64,000 nucleotides of DNA from Callipepla californica brunnescens (Eukaryota; Chordata; Aves; Galliformes; Odontophoridae): the NCBI GenBank assembly GCA_023055505.1, contig JALIRH010000049.1:1860001-1924000 (forward strand), written 5' to 3'. This document shows, in pieces, positions 10,888 through 23,419 of the stretch (the stretch's first letter is position 1; every line of letters starts with the position of its first letter). Both the position numbers and the translations under genes were made by a program. Below the pieces are notes generated by a model that saw only the letters and a program-made list of their open reading frames with translations, was not told the DNA's origin and did not search any database.

Positions 10888-13800
10888 TTAGGAACAATCA
10901 GTGCAGAACATGCAGCTCAGACGCCCATTCTGAACGGGGCTGATGGCGTCTCCTCCCTGAAGCTTCCGGAGCAGCTCCGCGTTTTTCCTGCTCGGTCTCT
11001 TCTTCGTTTCTTTCTCCACATGTTTTTGGAGATCGGCGTTCTCCTCTGACAGTTGCCTGGGGAGGGAAGCCAGACAGCGCCTGAGGACGGAGGGGGCAGG
11101 AGGCACCCACCTCCCTCCACACCTCCCCACCTTGTTCCCAGGGCTGCAGCTGGGACACAACTGTCCACGTACGTGGCCTGGGGACGTGGGTACGTCCAGA
11201 GGCTTCGGGCATCCTCATCACCGTCAGCTCAGGGCTGGGTTGCTTTCAGCCCCAAGAGCAGTGAAACTCATTGCATCGTCATCTCCCCTCATTCAGCACA
11301 TGGGGGATGCAGGTGCCCCGCACGGTGCTGCGGCCTCTGCTTGCACAGTCTGCTCTCTGGTGCAGAGTTTCTTACCCAGAATTGTGCCCTTAGCCTCAGA
11401 GGCTCCAGACCCACTCCTGGGGTGAGGCCTGGTGCCATAGTGGTCACAGACACCCGCGCTTCCCAACCACCATAACCCAGAGGTGCTCGTTGAGCTGCCC
11501 CATCCACTCCAGGGCGGTGGAGTAGGGGCAAGCCTGAGTTTTAGGTATTTCTCTTTGTAGTCAAGGACACAACTCTGCTGCCAACTCCAGTGGCAGCTGT
11601 AACTCTCACCTTTGCTTCTGAACCCTGACACACACAGCCACCCATCACGCATTTCCAGGGCTCTGGCAGCTGAGGATTGCTGCTGCTTTGGCCACGTTTC
11701 CTACAGCAACAGAGCTACGGTGGCGGTGGCAGATATGTCTGCTTCTCTCCCTCTGACAATGCCGAACCACAGAGCAGCGCTTGCAGAGACAGAAGATTAA
11801 AAGATACGGGCTGGTAGAAGATTTTGGACAGCTGCTTGCCCAGTAGAGGAGAAAGATCCTATTCATGATCCCATTAGAGAAACAGCTTTGGGGTGAGCTT
11901 GAGGTCCAAACAGCATGAGAAAGCCTGCAAGGAGCATGACCTGGAGAAATAGCTCCATGGGAATGCTTTGCTGCATGTGGAATTCCTTTTTCTTTTGCGG
12001 TGCCCAACAAGACAGGCCATAAACACAACACCCAAAGCCCCACTGCAGCCTTTCCTAACAAGCATTTGCTGAGAAAAAACAAAGGCGCACCAGCACAAAA
12101 GCAGATGTCTCCTTTGGCAGTGAACCTTGTCACTCAAGTCAGGTGAAAATAACTTCCTATAGACAGGCAACCTTACTCGCATTACAGGAAACAAACCCTG
12201 ATATAAAACGGATTTGTTAATGAAACAGGCAGAGCAGGACAACCATACGCTTTCAAGAGGAAATATACTCAATTCTTCTCTTTCTGAAATCAGTGTCAGC
12301 CTTGGGCAGTTAACATTCGCAGCCTCTACACAAGCTCACATAGAGTACAAGTGTCTCAGCAAACCCTGCTGTGATGGTCTTCTGCTCAGCCCTGGCTCTG
12401 AGTTCTCCATTCCGCCGTTGCAGCACAGTGATTCTCTTTCCAGGATTACTGTTTTCTCAACCTGCAACAAAATGAGGTTATTTTTTCCATCTGAAGGCAT
12501 CCTGAAGCCTACTCCGAGAAGATTTGTTCTTTATTTGGCCCCAGAGCAGCTTCTGAAACCTGAAGATGGATGGAGGTGGTCATCTCAACTGTAACTGAGG
12601 CTTAAGAGAGGTGACTCACCCCATTCATTCTGGTGAGGTCGGTGCGGCCATCAGCAGAGCTGATCTGTGGAATCATAGCATCACAGAGCCATTAAGGCTG
12701 GAAAACACCGCTCAGACACTGCGAGCACCCAATCCAACCATCAGCCCGTCCCCAGCGTGCCCACTAACCATGTCCTCCCCTGCCACGTCTCTACGGCTCT
12801 TGGATACCTCCAGGGACAGTGACTCTGTCACCTCCCCGGGCATCCTGTTCCAACAGAGGGACAAGAGGAGAGGCCAATTCCCACCTCCTCTTCTCCACAC
12901 TGAACAATCCCAGTTCCCTCAGACGCTCCCCTGCAGACTCGTGCTACAGACCCTTTGCTGCTCCACTGCCTTCTCAGAGCGCGCTCCAGGGCCTCCATGT
13001 CCTTCTTGAGGAGCCCAGAATGAAACACGGTACCTGAGGTAACTAAACACAGCACCAGCGGGAGGCAGAACTGAAACAACCCTTCGTTTTTGTGTATTAC
13101 ATCACAGATACAGTTAGTGGCATGCACCACAGCCTCAGGCGCTCTGGTTTTTTTCCTCAAGTTTTGAACCTCACATACTTTATCACCTCTGTTCTTGCTT
13201 TTTTTTTCCTGCAGTCTGAATGCTGCTGAGTTCAACACTTCTGGAGGAAAACAAGATATTGCAGGGGAACCTTATCTCAGTGTGAGCTTGGTTACTGAAT
13301 CTCCCCTTCTTTTAGAAAGAATGAAAATGCTGTGCACTTGGGTTGGCAAGAACTCACACTTTACGGTGGAGGCATCAGTTTTCAGCAGTGATTTCCAACC
13401 CGTGCAGGTAACTGTAAAGGATGCTGCTGATTCGGAGATATCCTGGCCCACCACAGCAGATTCTGGCCTCATTTTGGAATGCTTTGAGAGAGGAATCACT
13501 GGCACAGCTACCTGTGCTGCTTCTCTAACCTCAATGGTTTTAATAAGCAGTAGCTGTGCCAGCACAAAGCGTAGGAGAGCTGCATCTCCTTCCCTCCTGA
13601 GTGCAGCCTTCATCCTCCAGCACCCTTCTCCTGACACCCTCATTTCCAGCAGGCAAGGAATCAAGAGTGCCCTCGTTTGCTGCATGTCCCATCTCCCCTC
13701 CCAGCTTCGGCAGTGCCTCCCAGCCCACCAAACCTGGCCGTCCCCACCGTGCCCCGTGCCGCCGCTGAGTCTCTTCCAGTCTATGCCGACCTCAGCTGAA

Positions 13801-16587
13801 ATACAGAGCAGGGAGAGAGCCTCAGGAAGATCCGGGCCAAGAGATGTGTGGGAGAAGTCCAGTTGTCATGGGGAGGTGAAGGGGTGGGAAAAGATCCCAA
13901 TTTCTAAGTGACAAACTGAGATGTTGTGGTGGAAGAAGCTGTGTGCTTGGCTGTGGAAGAGCACAGCCACTCAAGAACCAACTGAACGATGTCCCTCCGA
14001 CATTTCACCCCTTTTTAAATTCACCTGCTGTAACCAAACTTTTACTTTTCTACCTCTCCTCCAAAACAACAACAAAAAATGACAACTCACTTGTTTCTCT
14101 CGCGCCACGATCTTCCTGTCCTGTTCATGGATCTGATCGTTCTTCAATTCCAGAACGTGTCTGAAGCTCCTCAGATTTTCTTCTAAGGGCAGATACGGAG
14201 CTTTTGCCATCTAGGAAACGTGCCAGCAATTTGTCTGTGTCGGCCACAAATGCATCTTCAGCTGTGAGGTGAAGATTCCCAAAAGTCTACCCAGCGGTTT
14301 AGGACTGATGGTGCAATGAAGGGCAGATGGAGGCGGCCTCCCTCAGCCGGTCTGAACCCTGACATTCTCCTGTGGCACACCCCTTTCTGTGGGCAGCCGC
14401 TGGAACCTTCCTCATGGCCTGCCTCGTGGTTCGATGCTGCTGATCCATGGCTTTCTGGACGTCTTAGACTGTGACCCACACAAGTGAGCTGCCTTGGAGT
14501 AGCGGGCGTTGACATCACAATGACACAGAAAAAACTGTCCTGTCTTTATACAAACTAAGTACTGCAGCAGGCATGGAAGGCGCTGACGCTACCTGTCTCC
14601 ATGGCCAAGCCGTTTTCAGACACTTGAGCTCCTTTCCTAAGGAGTTTTCCCCCCTAAAAGCCCCCAGAGCCCCTCACCCACCCTACTATGTCCATTCCCC
14701 ATCCCCCACCATCTTGCTTACGTGGCTGTGCTGTGACCACGCTGAAATGACCCAAATTAAAGAAAACCCATTTTAGGTTTCTTTCATTTCAGATAAATAA
14801 TTGCAGAAAGTGTTCACTTGCACACTGTAAATTAATAACTTGGCCCCAGTAGACAGCAGCTGAACAAATATTTAATGTCCGGACAGGTCCGTCCACAGAA
14901 GCCGAGGAAAAAAATGAGGCAGTGCAGAGAACATCAGAGAAGTTTGCTCAGAATGTGAACAGGACGAGTGTGAAAAGACGAGAAGTAAAGAGAAAGAGAG
15001 GAAGAAGATGAACGCGTGAGATAGAGCACAGGGAATGTTTTGGAAACGGAGCTACACAGGTTGGGTGAGAGAACAGAGGATAGAGGGAAGACCACTGACA
15101 GCAGCCCTGCGCTGAGGTGTGTTCAGGACAAAGCCATCGGCGCCGATGTTCCCACAGGATTCAAGATCTGGGGTCATGACTGAGGTGTGAGCCCCCGGCC
15201 TCGGGGTGGGACCCCATTGCTAACACTGCTGTGTGCCATACGCAGAAGCACAGATCTCGATGGCTATGTAACAATAGTTGCCAACTACCTTCACCTGTTC
15301 CTCACTGTTTTTGTTCAAAGCCTCCTCAGACGGGTTTGCTTTGGCCTTCAGGGACTGGCTCTGGAAGGGGAGGGTGCCTATCTGGTCCTGGAGGAGAGGA
15401 GAAATGAGCACACTGCTGTGTTATCGATCACCCCTCTCACATTCACACAGCCCAGTCTGAGCTGTGCCACCACCAGGGGAGATGACCACGGCCCAGAAAC
15501 CACTGCCAGGCGAATTTTTAACACAAGGACACTTGAACGTACGATGGGCTTATCGTAACGAAGTGCCTCGGGGGAGCCCGAGATCCCTGCAATGCCTGCA
15601 GCTAGCTGGCACCGGCTGCCACTGCTCCGTGACATGTCTTCAGTGCTAAATCACCCCGTCACCTCGGCACGAATAAGAACAACCACACCTCCTCCAGACA
15701 GCGGGCGTTTATGGCGCGGGCGTGAAAGAGATCTGCTGAACAGTTCCTGCGGTCTGAACAGATTCTCATCGTGCTTCCTCTACCTTTGTAGGCAACATTC
15801 CATCCTGCTCGGGGGCTCCTGAGAGGATAATGAGCAGCCGTGAGTTAACGGAGTGGGCTTTGAATGGCATCTCGGAGCTACCGGTGGGAACAATGTGCTA
15901 TTTTAAGCAGTCTCATTTCTGTTCCCATGAAAGGCATCCCTGCGCCTTCCATACACCTGCAAAAGCTGAGGTCGCTGCGAGACCACGTTCTATGTTTTGT
16001 ATTTGTCACTTCTCAGCTGCAACACTGCATCAGTGTGCGCTGCAGGATAGGCTGACACACCTGGAGCTGCCAATGCTGCACGAGGAGCACAGTGACGAGT
16101 AACAGTACGCACCAGTTGGGGTTTTTCTAAATCGTAATGATCTCTGACCAGGCAGTCAAACAGAGCTGGCACTTTGTGCTCACACAAGGTTTCCAAAGTT
16201 AACACGGACCCCAGCTGCGCTTTTCTCCCTCTAGGTCTGCCTGCTCTTCCCTTCCAGACGCTGTATAATTCGAATCAGGCAAAGCAGGGAGAAGAGCCCA
16301 AGGGGCAGCGTGGCTGCTCATCTTTGGATGGAGCAGAAGAGGCCTTCAGAGGAGCTGAGCCTGGCACAGGGGTCCCTGTGCTGGAGGGATGTGTGGGGAC
16401 CCACGGGAGCCGTGGCCTCGCAATGGGCACCACAAACTACAGCTGGGAGGAAGCGAGGACCCAGTGTGCTCTGCCAGCACCGCTGTGGGGTGGGAAATAA
16501 CAGAACTGCTAACCTGGAGGCACAGCCGCATCTGTTCAAAGCTTTCCTTTAATTGTGTTTTCTCCAGTTCGCAAGCAGCAGCCAGTT
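10888..16587 (-). pseudogene. MTUS2: MTUS2-like pseudogene, 3' exons, copy A
   Basis: Five exons with intact-looking splice sites, in gene order on the minus strand, encode the coiled-coil C-terminus of the MTUS family of microtubule (EB1)-associated proteins. They are 16587-16514 (LEKTQLKESFEQMRLCLQ), 15387-15295 (FQSQSLKAKANPSEEALNK...SEEQ), 14210-14091 (FRHVLELKNDQIHEQDRKI), 12461-12365 (EKTVILE then ITVLQRRNGELRARAEQ) and 11056-10888 ([19 protein letters not shown] to a TAA). Introns are retained, so this is a duplicated segment and not a retrocopy. The fourth exon lacks one base after VILE, which shifts the frame. The last exon lacks the usual Ser/Pro-rich tail. MTUS2 fits better than MTUS1 from memory. 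Upstream exons are not visible. Confidence 0.7.
12671..13036 (-). mobile_element. Older CR1 fragment
   Basis: Reverse-complement CR1 3' part from the tail (AATCATAGCATCACAGAGCC) to the RT end, where the translated segment is degenerate. It is more diverged than the other CR1 copies in the window. It lies in the intron between the frame-shifted exon and the 14091-14210 exon of the MTUS2-like pseudogene. Confidence 0.85.
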
Positions 16588-17210
16588 CTGGGGAAGACAC
16601 ACAGACACGACACCGCTAAGTGAAGTCCAGCAGAGCAGGGGATGGGAGCACAGAGGCTGGGAGCCAGGCACCGCATGGGAAACAGCTTCAGGGCACGGAG
16701 GTTGAGGAAGAAAGCAGCAGTAACACACCATGGGGTTCTGGGAGAGCTGCTTTGAGGATCAGCATTTCCCAGCCTTGCTGCGGTCCCTCTACATCTGCGT
16801 GGTCAAATTTGGATTTCTCACATCTGTCAGCTCCCAGGGGCTGTGATCCAAAAAGGTTCAGTATAAAAGCGGGCAAACAACCACAGCAGGGTGAGTATCT
16901 CCAAGCCAGGGGGTTTGAAAGTGGGTACATTGACGAGTTTGGATTGCATTTTCTTTGGGGAGATAAAAAGGGGAGCCAGCAGCTTGGACGCAAAAAGGCA
17001 AATAACGGTGCTTGGCCAGGAGCTGCGGAGGACCTGTAAGGTTTAACGACGCTGTCACACCCTGGAGACAAAATGTCCTCTATTTCTAGTACATGATTAA
17101 GGGTTTCACTGCTAGAAAAGTTGCCTCGGACTGATTAATAACCAGAAGTTATTCAACAAAGTGGAATAGTTTACCCTCCAACCCAAGGGCATGAGACTGG
17201 CATTCGGTAC

Positions 17211-17558
17211 TGTGTGGGAACTGCTGGATCACGGCCTGAACCACTGATGGATCACCTGAGGCGAGCACTGAGTCAGCCGCAGGGGCACAGGTGAAGGTAA
17301 CGTACCTGTGTGATCAGAAGGGGTGGGGTCTGGCTCCACCTCTCCCAGACCCCATTGAAGGGCTGACCACCACCACAGAAGGATCTCTGGTTGGGGATCC
17401 CTCTGTAGTGGAGTAATCAGCGAGCCTCAACCGTCATCATGGTGCGCCTCTCTTTCCTTACTAGTTATCTGTATGTCATCTACTTAAGCCCATCTAAAAT
17501 ATACCGTCTTCGGCACTATTTCTTTTGGGTGCTATTCTTGGGGGTTATTTGCCCTACA
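17211..17558. mobile_element. Solo LTR-like repeat, unclassified family
   Basis: A 348-bp unit from TGTGTGGGAACTGC to GGGGTTATTTGCCCTACA. Related units are at 42337-42684 (same site in copy B), 35561-35889 and, inverted, 60690-61021. The TG...CA ends and size suggest a solo LTR. No polyadenylation signal is obvious and no target duplication is visible, so orientation and class stay open. Confidence 0.45.
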
Positions 17559-19243
17559 AGTAATTAAATGTTAGAGGAAGCACCGTGAATGTGATTGTTT
17601 TCAGAGTATTCCTGAAGTAGGTGGTTTACTTTTTGGTACTGATAAAGAGATGCTAGGGCTTCATACTAATCTAAAGTTTTAGTCATTCTGATTAATATGA
17701 GTTCTTCTACTGAGAGGAAGAAATGCACTTTGTCTCAATGTTGCCTTCAGATTTTTCCATTACTCCTGAAGCCAGACCGTGCGATGTGTTTTTGGTCAGA
17801 ATAATTTACAACAGGCTCAGGAGGGAAGACCGAGTTTCCCTACAGCACAGCAGGGAGGCAGGGGAGGATCGACGACTGGCTGAGTGATACGCTCCTCCAG
17901 TGCTGATTCTTCTAAAATAAATGGGTTATCATCACTGAATTCTGGGCTTAAAGGCAAATACAGGGGAAAAATAATAGCTCTGGAAGTGCTTTTGTTTCTG
18001 TAATGCGATCAACAAAAGCCCGGAGGCACTTTTGTGCCTTCTTGGAGAAGCAGAACAGCTGACGTTCTCAGGTTAGTCTGAGCTGTGTCAGAAAACTGTT
18101 CGGAGCAGTGTTGACTTGCTTGGAAATCAATCTTTGCACTGAGTGTTCTAGCAAGAAGTTATACTGGGGACGAGGGATTCGGAAATAGTGCATCAGGCGC
18201 TGTTTGTTTCCTCTGCTTTTATTTCACTCAAACTTTGTGAAAATGCGTGCCTGAAATTTTATGTTCTCCGAGTAGGAATGTTACTGGAGAAGAGCCTTGG
18301 GCAGACTGCTCCGCAGCAGAAGGAGGAGTGGCAGGCCCTCTGACTGGAGGGGCTTTGTAACAGACGTGCTCCGTGTTTCCCCAGATGACTTGAGGGGAAG
18401 GAATTCACAAAGAGCCATTCCGGGACACGGCAGCGTTTCTCTGACGGAGGACTTGGATGCTTGGTGAGATGGACGAGTGCAAGTCGAGGAGAAACAGAAG
18501 CACCTGAGGGAAGGGACAGTGATGCCTGGCTTTGAACACAAGGCTAAGCTTTCTCTGGAGATGCTGAGGATTAGAAAGAGAGTGAGTGGTAGAAAACATT
18601 ATACTGCTTTTATTTATTTATTTTTCTCTTGAAAAATATTTGCTTCCTTGAGGCCTCGTGTAATCACACAAGGGTTAGAGCCAGTCTTCTGGCCTACAGC
18701 AGCCTTTACTACAAAGTAAGCTGACCTAGGGATGGCAGGGGGTCAAACAGCAATTTATTTTTACTGTAACAAATATACCAGGACGTAGAATTCCTTTCCA
18801 CTTCTGAAAGGTGAAGTGGAATGATCAAAGCATTAGATATCCGGAGCCTAGCATTCCTGCTGCCCGAGTTCTTCTCGCTGCCGCTTTTCAAAGCATTTTT
18901 CTGTTGTGACTTGACAGGCCTCTGGGTTTCTGATCAAAGAAACTTGTAAGGACAAATACAATTCTGTAGCTCTTCCAATGCGTTGTTTTTGTTTTCTCAG
19001 CTTCAGAACATGAGGTTCAACTCCACCTCGTTGGCATTTTAACCAGACTTTCTCAGGACATTGCTGCAACAGCTACAGCTACCCCAGTGTGATACTGCAG
19101 GGGATTCCCTGGGGGAGGGTGACCAGCCCACAGAAAAGATTAAGGGCTGGGAAGAAACACTGTCCTAGGACTATCAAGACAGCACTTGCACTCAACTTTT
19201 AATATTTTTCAGCTATCATTTCGCTGCTTGAAGTGGAAGTACA

Positions 19244-19482
19244 TCAGGGGTTTGTGGGCCGGTTCGGCCTGGCCCCGCAACAACCGAGGAAGGAGACCCA
19301 CAGGCCCACACTCCGGACAGGGGGAAGGGGGAAAAGGAAAAAAAAAGAAAATAAGCCCCAAAACAAAACAGCGGCAACGATCTGAGGGGGAAAAGCTAAT
19401 TTACTAAATAAGACATCAGGAAGTAAATAACACAATATAATGCAATACAATTTGGAATTAAGCCTAATTAATCAAACAAAAC

Positions 19483-19526
<44 letters not shown>

Positions 19527-19788
19527 GTGCCCGATAAACCGAAGGCCTTACGCTAACGCTGAAGGCGGACGGCAGCGAGCACCCACTCCTAAGTGATCCT
19601 AGAGGAAAGAGAGAGAACGTCCCGTGACCGCAGAGGGTTTTTATCTGTTCCCTCTGAGCGGAAAACACGTGAAAAAAAAACAAAGCATTGCAAAGTCCTT
19701 TGGGGATTGTAGTTCCCCCTGACTCCCAATGCACTACATGATGCCATGATGTGGAATACCAGTACCAAAAAATCATAAAACCACGACA
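19244..19788 (-). mobile_element. Solo LTR of the ERVL-type family, private to copy A
   Basis: Matches the LTR at 59245-59781 closely, including a long (GA)n run at about 19487-19522 and the AAGGCCTTACGCTAACGCTG block. Copy B has no LTR here: its sequence runs from GTACATCA straight into AGAGGTG near 44370. The expected 5-bp duplication is not seen and the first bases differ from other family members, so the left edge was altered. Confidence 0.85.
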
Positions 19789-21579
19789 GAGGTGTTTTTT
19801 TGTGTGTGTTAGAAGAAAATGCTTCTGAGAGAGTAGATGAATTTCCTAGTAGTGATGAGCCTTCAGCTGCTTTATCTGGGAAACAGGTCCTTCTTCAAGG
19901 AATTTTTGTGCAGCAGAGGACAACACAAGGAGCTGCTGTCAGTATCAGATTATTTGGAGATTGGACACCACCAGCAGTTTTGCAGGAATGAGATGTTGCC
20001 ATTAATGCTTGCCACTAATGTTCCTTTGGGTGAAAGTGGTTTAACTGCTGATCTTGGAATACAAGCAGACTGGCTGGCTGGCCGGCATCACTTTGCTCTG
20101 TAACTCGGACCCTCTTTACCTCTGGGGAAGAGGGAGGGACTGTTCTAGTTGAGCTTTTGAGTCCGACACAAGCGCGTATTGTACTACTTGTGCCGGATTG
20201 CAGAATCTGGGACAGAGGAAAAGAAAATCCTCCACTGGACTGCAGTCCGCATTCAACATGTTGAAAATATTGTTAGAAAACTCCTGCTTAATTTAGGCAC
20301 AGACTTAGGGCGAGTGTTAGTCACTTAGTCCTACAGGCTATCACTTGTGTTCTCCATCAGTAGCGTGTTATCACAGACCAGACAGACGCCTGACCTCGTC
20401 CTTGGTCACTTAAAAAGTACAGAGCTGAGCCTTACTCTGGTTGGGCCTTGCTCATTTAAGCTGAGAAGCAACTCTTAAAACCTCTGACGCTTTCCAAACT
20501 GTCCAAGACTTCGTAAAATTCTGGCGTGGCTCCTTGCACTTGGTAACTGGTCGAGGAGGTCTTATCCTACTTAACTACAGCTTGTAGGAATGATTCCCGT
20601 GCCAAACTCCTGCAGAGCAGAGGAGCATCTCCCCAGGCACGTGTCCATCGCACTCTGCAAAGCACAGTGGCTGAGAGTGAATGCCTGGAGCTGTGTGCAG
20701 TGCAGCCTGTGAGGCTGGGAAGGAGTTGGCTTTCCCTCAGTGAGATGCCATTGTTAGGAAATATCTCCCTGAGGTCCTTCAGAGCTGTGAGCTGACCTTC
20801 AGGATGCAAATCTTTCCCATAGCCTGAAGAACAAAGTCCAGGGAAGAAGCAGAGAGAGCTGTGTGCATGGAAATGCTGTGGGGTTGGTGAAATGAATGTT
20901 AGGTGTCCTTTGTAAGAAGGGCAGTGATGAGATCTTGCTCACGTCCCTTGAGAAAGGGTGGGCGTTGTGTGATGCGCAGTCGTTTCCTCTTCTCTCAGCA
21001 GGGTCTGGCTTCTTTGAAAGGTAACACGGGAGTGTATTCTCCTTCCATCTCCAAACTTTGCTGTTTCACAGCAACTGGAAAGAAGCCCAGCGAGCTCCCC
21101 TTATCCTGCATGAAGCAGCAGTGAATCCCTTTGCCTCTCAGGTCTCAGTCACAGCCATTCACACTGAGTGCAGCAGAAGTGCTCAGGATTTCTGACTTCA
21201 CCGAGCACCCTTTGGGCATCATGAGTAGGATGAGACCACGGAGGAGAAAAAGCATCCCTACAACTTTGATTTGCAACGCACGTCTTTCTTGTGTCAGTTG
21301 CACAGACGCCTACAAGTACTTCTGCTGTAGAAGTGATCTCATCTTTCCGACTCTGAAAAGAAAATCTGTGACCACAGCACCAGCACGTTCCTCACAGGGA
21401 CATGGCTGTTTCCTTCCGAGAAGGAAGGCAGAGGCCTTCGTGGCAGACACAACCTCATGAAGTGTAGCTTACATCACTGACCTCAAGAAGCATTTCCCCC
21501 ATTGCAAGACCTGTCACTGACTTTTGTACTCCTTGACCAGGTCCTCATGCCCACAGGTGCTGATACCCAGCAGTACCAA

Positions 21580-22550
21580 ATGCCCAACAGCAGCTCCATC
21601 AGCGAGTTCCTCCTGCTGGCGTTGGCAGACACGCGGCAGCTGCAGCTCCTGCACTTCTGGCTCTTCCTGGGCATCTCCCTGGCTGCCCTCCTGGGCAACG
21701 GCCTCAGCAGCACAGCCGCAGCCTGCGACCACGGCCTGCACACCCCCATGTACCTCTTTGTCCTCAACCTCGCCCTACTCGACCTGGGCTGCATCTCCAC
21801 CACTCTCTCCAAAGCCGCGGCCAATGCCCTCTGGGACACCAGGGCCATCTCCTACTTGGGATGTGCTGCACAGGTTTCCTTTCTATCTTTCTTTCTACTT
21901 CTTTCTTCGTCTCAGCAGAGTATTCCCTTCTCGCAGTCAAGTCCTATGACCGCTTTGTTGCCATCTGCAATCCCCTGCACTACGGGACCCTCCTGGGCAG
22001 CAGAGCTTGTGTCACCGTGGCAGCAGCTGCCTGGGGCACTGGGTTTTTCTATTCCCTGCTGCACGCTGCCAATACATTTTCACTGCCACTCTGCCAAGGC
22101 GATGTTTTGAATCAATTCTTCGGTGAAATCCCCCAAATGTTAAAGCTCTCCTGCTCGCAGCCATACCTCAGAAAAGTTTGGCTTATTGTGGTTAGTGTCT
22201 CTTTGTATCTTGGGTGCTTTGTTTTCATTGTGCTGTCCTACGTGCAGATCTTCAGGGCAGTGCTGGGGATGCCCTCTGCGCACGGCCGGCACAGAGCCTT
22301 CTCCACGTGCCTCCCTCACCTGGCCGTGGTCCCCCTCTTTGTCTACACTGCCACGTTTGCCTACCTGAAGCATCCTTCTATCTCTTCTCCATCCCTGGAC
22401 CTCCTGGTGTCATTTCTGTACTTGGTGGTGCCTCCAGCAGTGAATCCTCTCATCTACAGCCTGAAGAACCAGGAGCTCAAGGTTGCAGTGAGCAATACGT
22501 ACTTCTGCGCCCAAAAAATGCGCATCAGCCTAACAGGATCCCCATCGTAA
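21580..22550 (+). pseudogene. OR14-like olfactory receptor pseudogene, copy A
   Basis: Seven-transmembrane odorant receptor of the expanded avian OR14-type group, single coding exon of normal length. ATG at 21580 (MPNSSSISEFLLL, with an Asn glycosylation site), then TM1-TM2 (LLGNGL, LHTPMYLFVLNLALLDLGC). The frame changes in TM3 within a CTTT-type pyrimidine run near 21880-21905, and the rest is open in another frame to TAA at 22548-22550: SYDRFVAICNPLHY, FSTCLPHLAVV, PPAVNPLIYSL. The extracellular-loop motif usually reading FFCEIPQ is FFGEIPQ, so a conserved Cys is lost. Copy B shares the frameshift. Confidence 0.93.
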
Positions 22551-22953
22551 TTCACAATCCCTTGTTTATATTTGCCTTCATTATTGTTTCCACTGCCATG
22601 ACTTTGATTTAATAAGAAGTTTTCTTCTTGGCCTGCTGCATATCGTTCATGTTTTGGCACACTCAACTCATGTACCTATAGATCAAGGCTCTCTGTTGGT
22701 AAATACAATAAAGAAGTCAGCAGAAATTCATTTGTCTCCATTCCTTTGTTTTCCCATCTTCACTGAAACGGGGAGAGCAACTCACGTATGCAGGAGCAGT
22801 TCAGGGGCCAAGAGCCCAGCTGCACCACGGAGCAGCAGCCTCAGTGTTCACGGGGGGCTGCCCCTCACTGCCCCGTGGGCCTGTCCTCTCATCTGTGTTT
22901 GAAAACGGGCTGCTGCTTCCCAGGTCCAATGGCCACAGACGGCAGCAGGACAC

Positions 22954-23395
22954 TGTTGTGGTTTTGTGGTTTTGATGCCGGTATTCCACATCAGAACATC
23001 ATGCAGGCCGTTAAGGAGTTAATGGTGCGGGAGCAGGGGAGGGGCGGAGCTCCGCACCAGACACCAGGCCCGCGCTTTTTGGTGGCGCGCTCTCCGGGCG
23101 GCTGTGAGGAGTTCAGCACGTGTAACGTAAGCTCCCAGTTTTCTGGTTTGGAAAATTTGTCTCTCTCTCTCAATTGTTCAATTTTATTAGATTTAGTAAA
23201 GTTACCGTTCCTTCTCAGATCGTGCCGTTGTGTTTTTCTTTACAGACCCTCAATCCCCTCTGTTTCCCCTCCCCCTGGAGCGCGTGGCTCTGCTGAGGCG
23301 GCCGCGCGGCAGTTTTTTTTTTTTAGTTTTCCTCTCCCTTTCTTTTTCCCTTCTCGGTTCCCCCTTGGGTTACTGTCGCGGATAACACCGTGACA
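22954..23395 (+). repeat. 5' LTR of the gag-only ERV
   Basis: 442 bp from TGTTGTGGTTTTG to CACCGTGACA. It contains a GC-rich GGGGAGGGGCGG box in U3 and long T/C tracts near the end. The 3' LTR at 26096-26528 is 433 bp; most of the length difference is in a T run. Confidence 0.9.
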
Positions 23396-23401
23396 CATTA
23401 T

Positions 23402-23419
23402 TGGTGGAGAATGCGGGCA
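23402..23419 (+). promoter_or_regulatory. Candidate primer-binding site
   Basis: TGGTGGAGAATGCGGGCA begins six bases after the 5' LTR. It starts with TGG as a tRNA-complementary site must. The first bases resemble the complement of tRNA-Ala 3' ends, but the fit is imperfect. It differs from the Lys1,2-type site of the related provirus. Confidence 0.5.

Larger units (their letters stand above)
16588..21579. other. Mostly non-coding stretch between MTUS2-like and OR pseudogenes
   Basis: Holds two LTR-type elements (17211-17558 and 19244-19788) and otherwise no gene that I recognise. A 63-codon frame at 19800-19991 (starting MCVLEENASERVDEFPS) is identical at the protein level in copy B (44384-44575) but matches nothing I know. 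Bases 20806-21268 are missing from copy B. Confidence 0.5.
1783..22953 (+). repeat. Segmental duplication, copy A
   Basis: Near-identical by eye and colinear with copy B (33574-47083). The shared order is CR1 fragment, AT-rich tract, solo LTR, small CR1 fragment, 55-codon ORF, MTUS2-like exons, LTR-like repeat and OR pseudogene. A carries about 5960-13555, which B lacks, and lacks about 910 bp around 3740 that B and C keep. It also has a private LTR at 19244-19788. The right end is exact: after the CAC at 22951-22953, A enters a provirus while B continues into other sequence at 47084. Confidence 0.9.

Noticed and set aside
10888..11056. MTUS1 as the source of the exons
   Set aside because: Recalled MTUS1 residues (for example LHQQDIKL, RQLSTEQAVLQE) fit less well than the MTUS2-type QIHEQ and QLSEEN; a database comparison would settle it.
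16090..16200. Extra MTUS2-like exon (VLTLETLCEHKVPALFD)
   Set aside because: Acceptor and donor can be drawn, but it would sit between two exons that join directly in the family, and the peptide does not match.
19487..19522. (GA)n run as an independent microsatellite feature
   Set aside because: It is part of the LTR, and the same run occurs in the sister LTR at 59487-59517.
21483..21848. 121-codon minus-strand frame opposite the OR
   Set aside because: Antisense shadow of a GC-rich OR coding region, also present opposite copy B.
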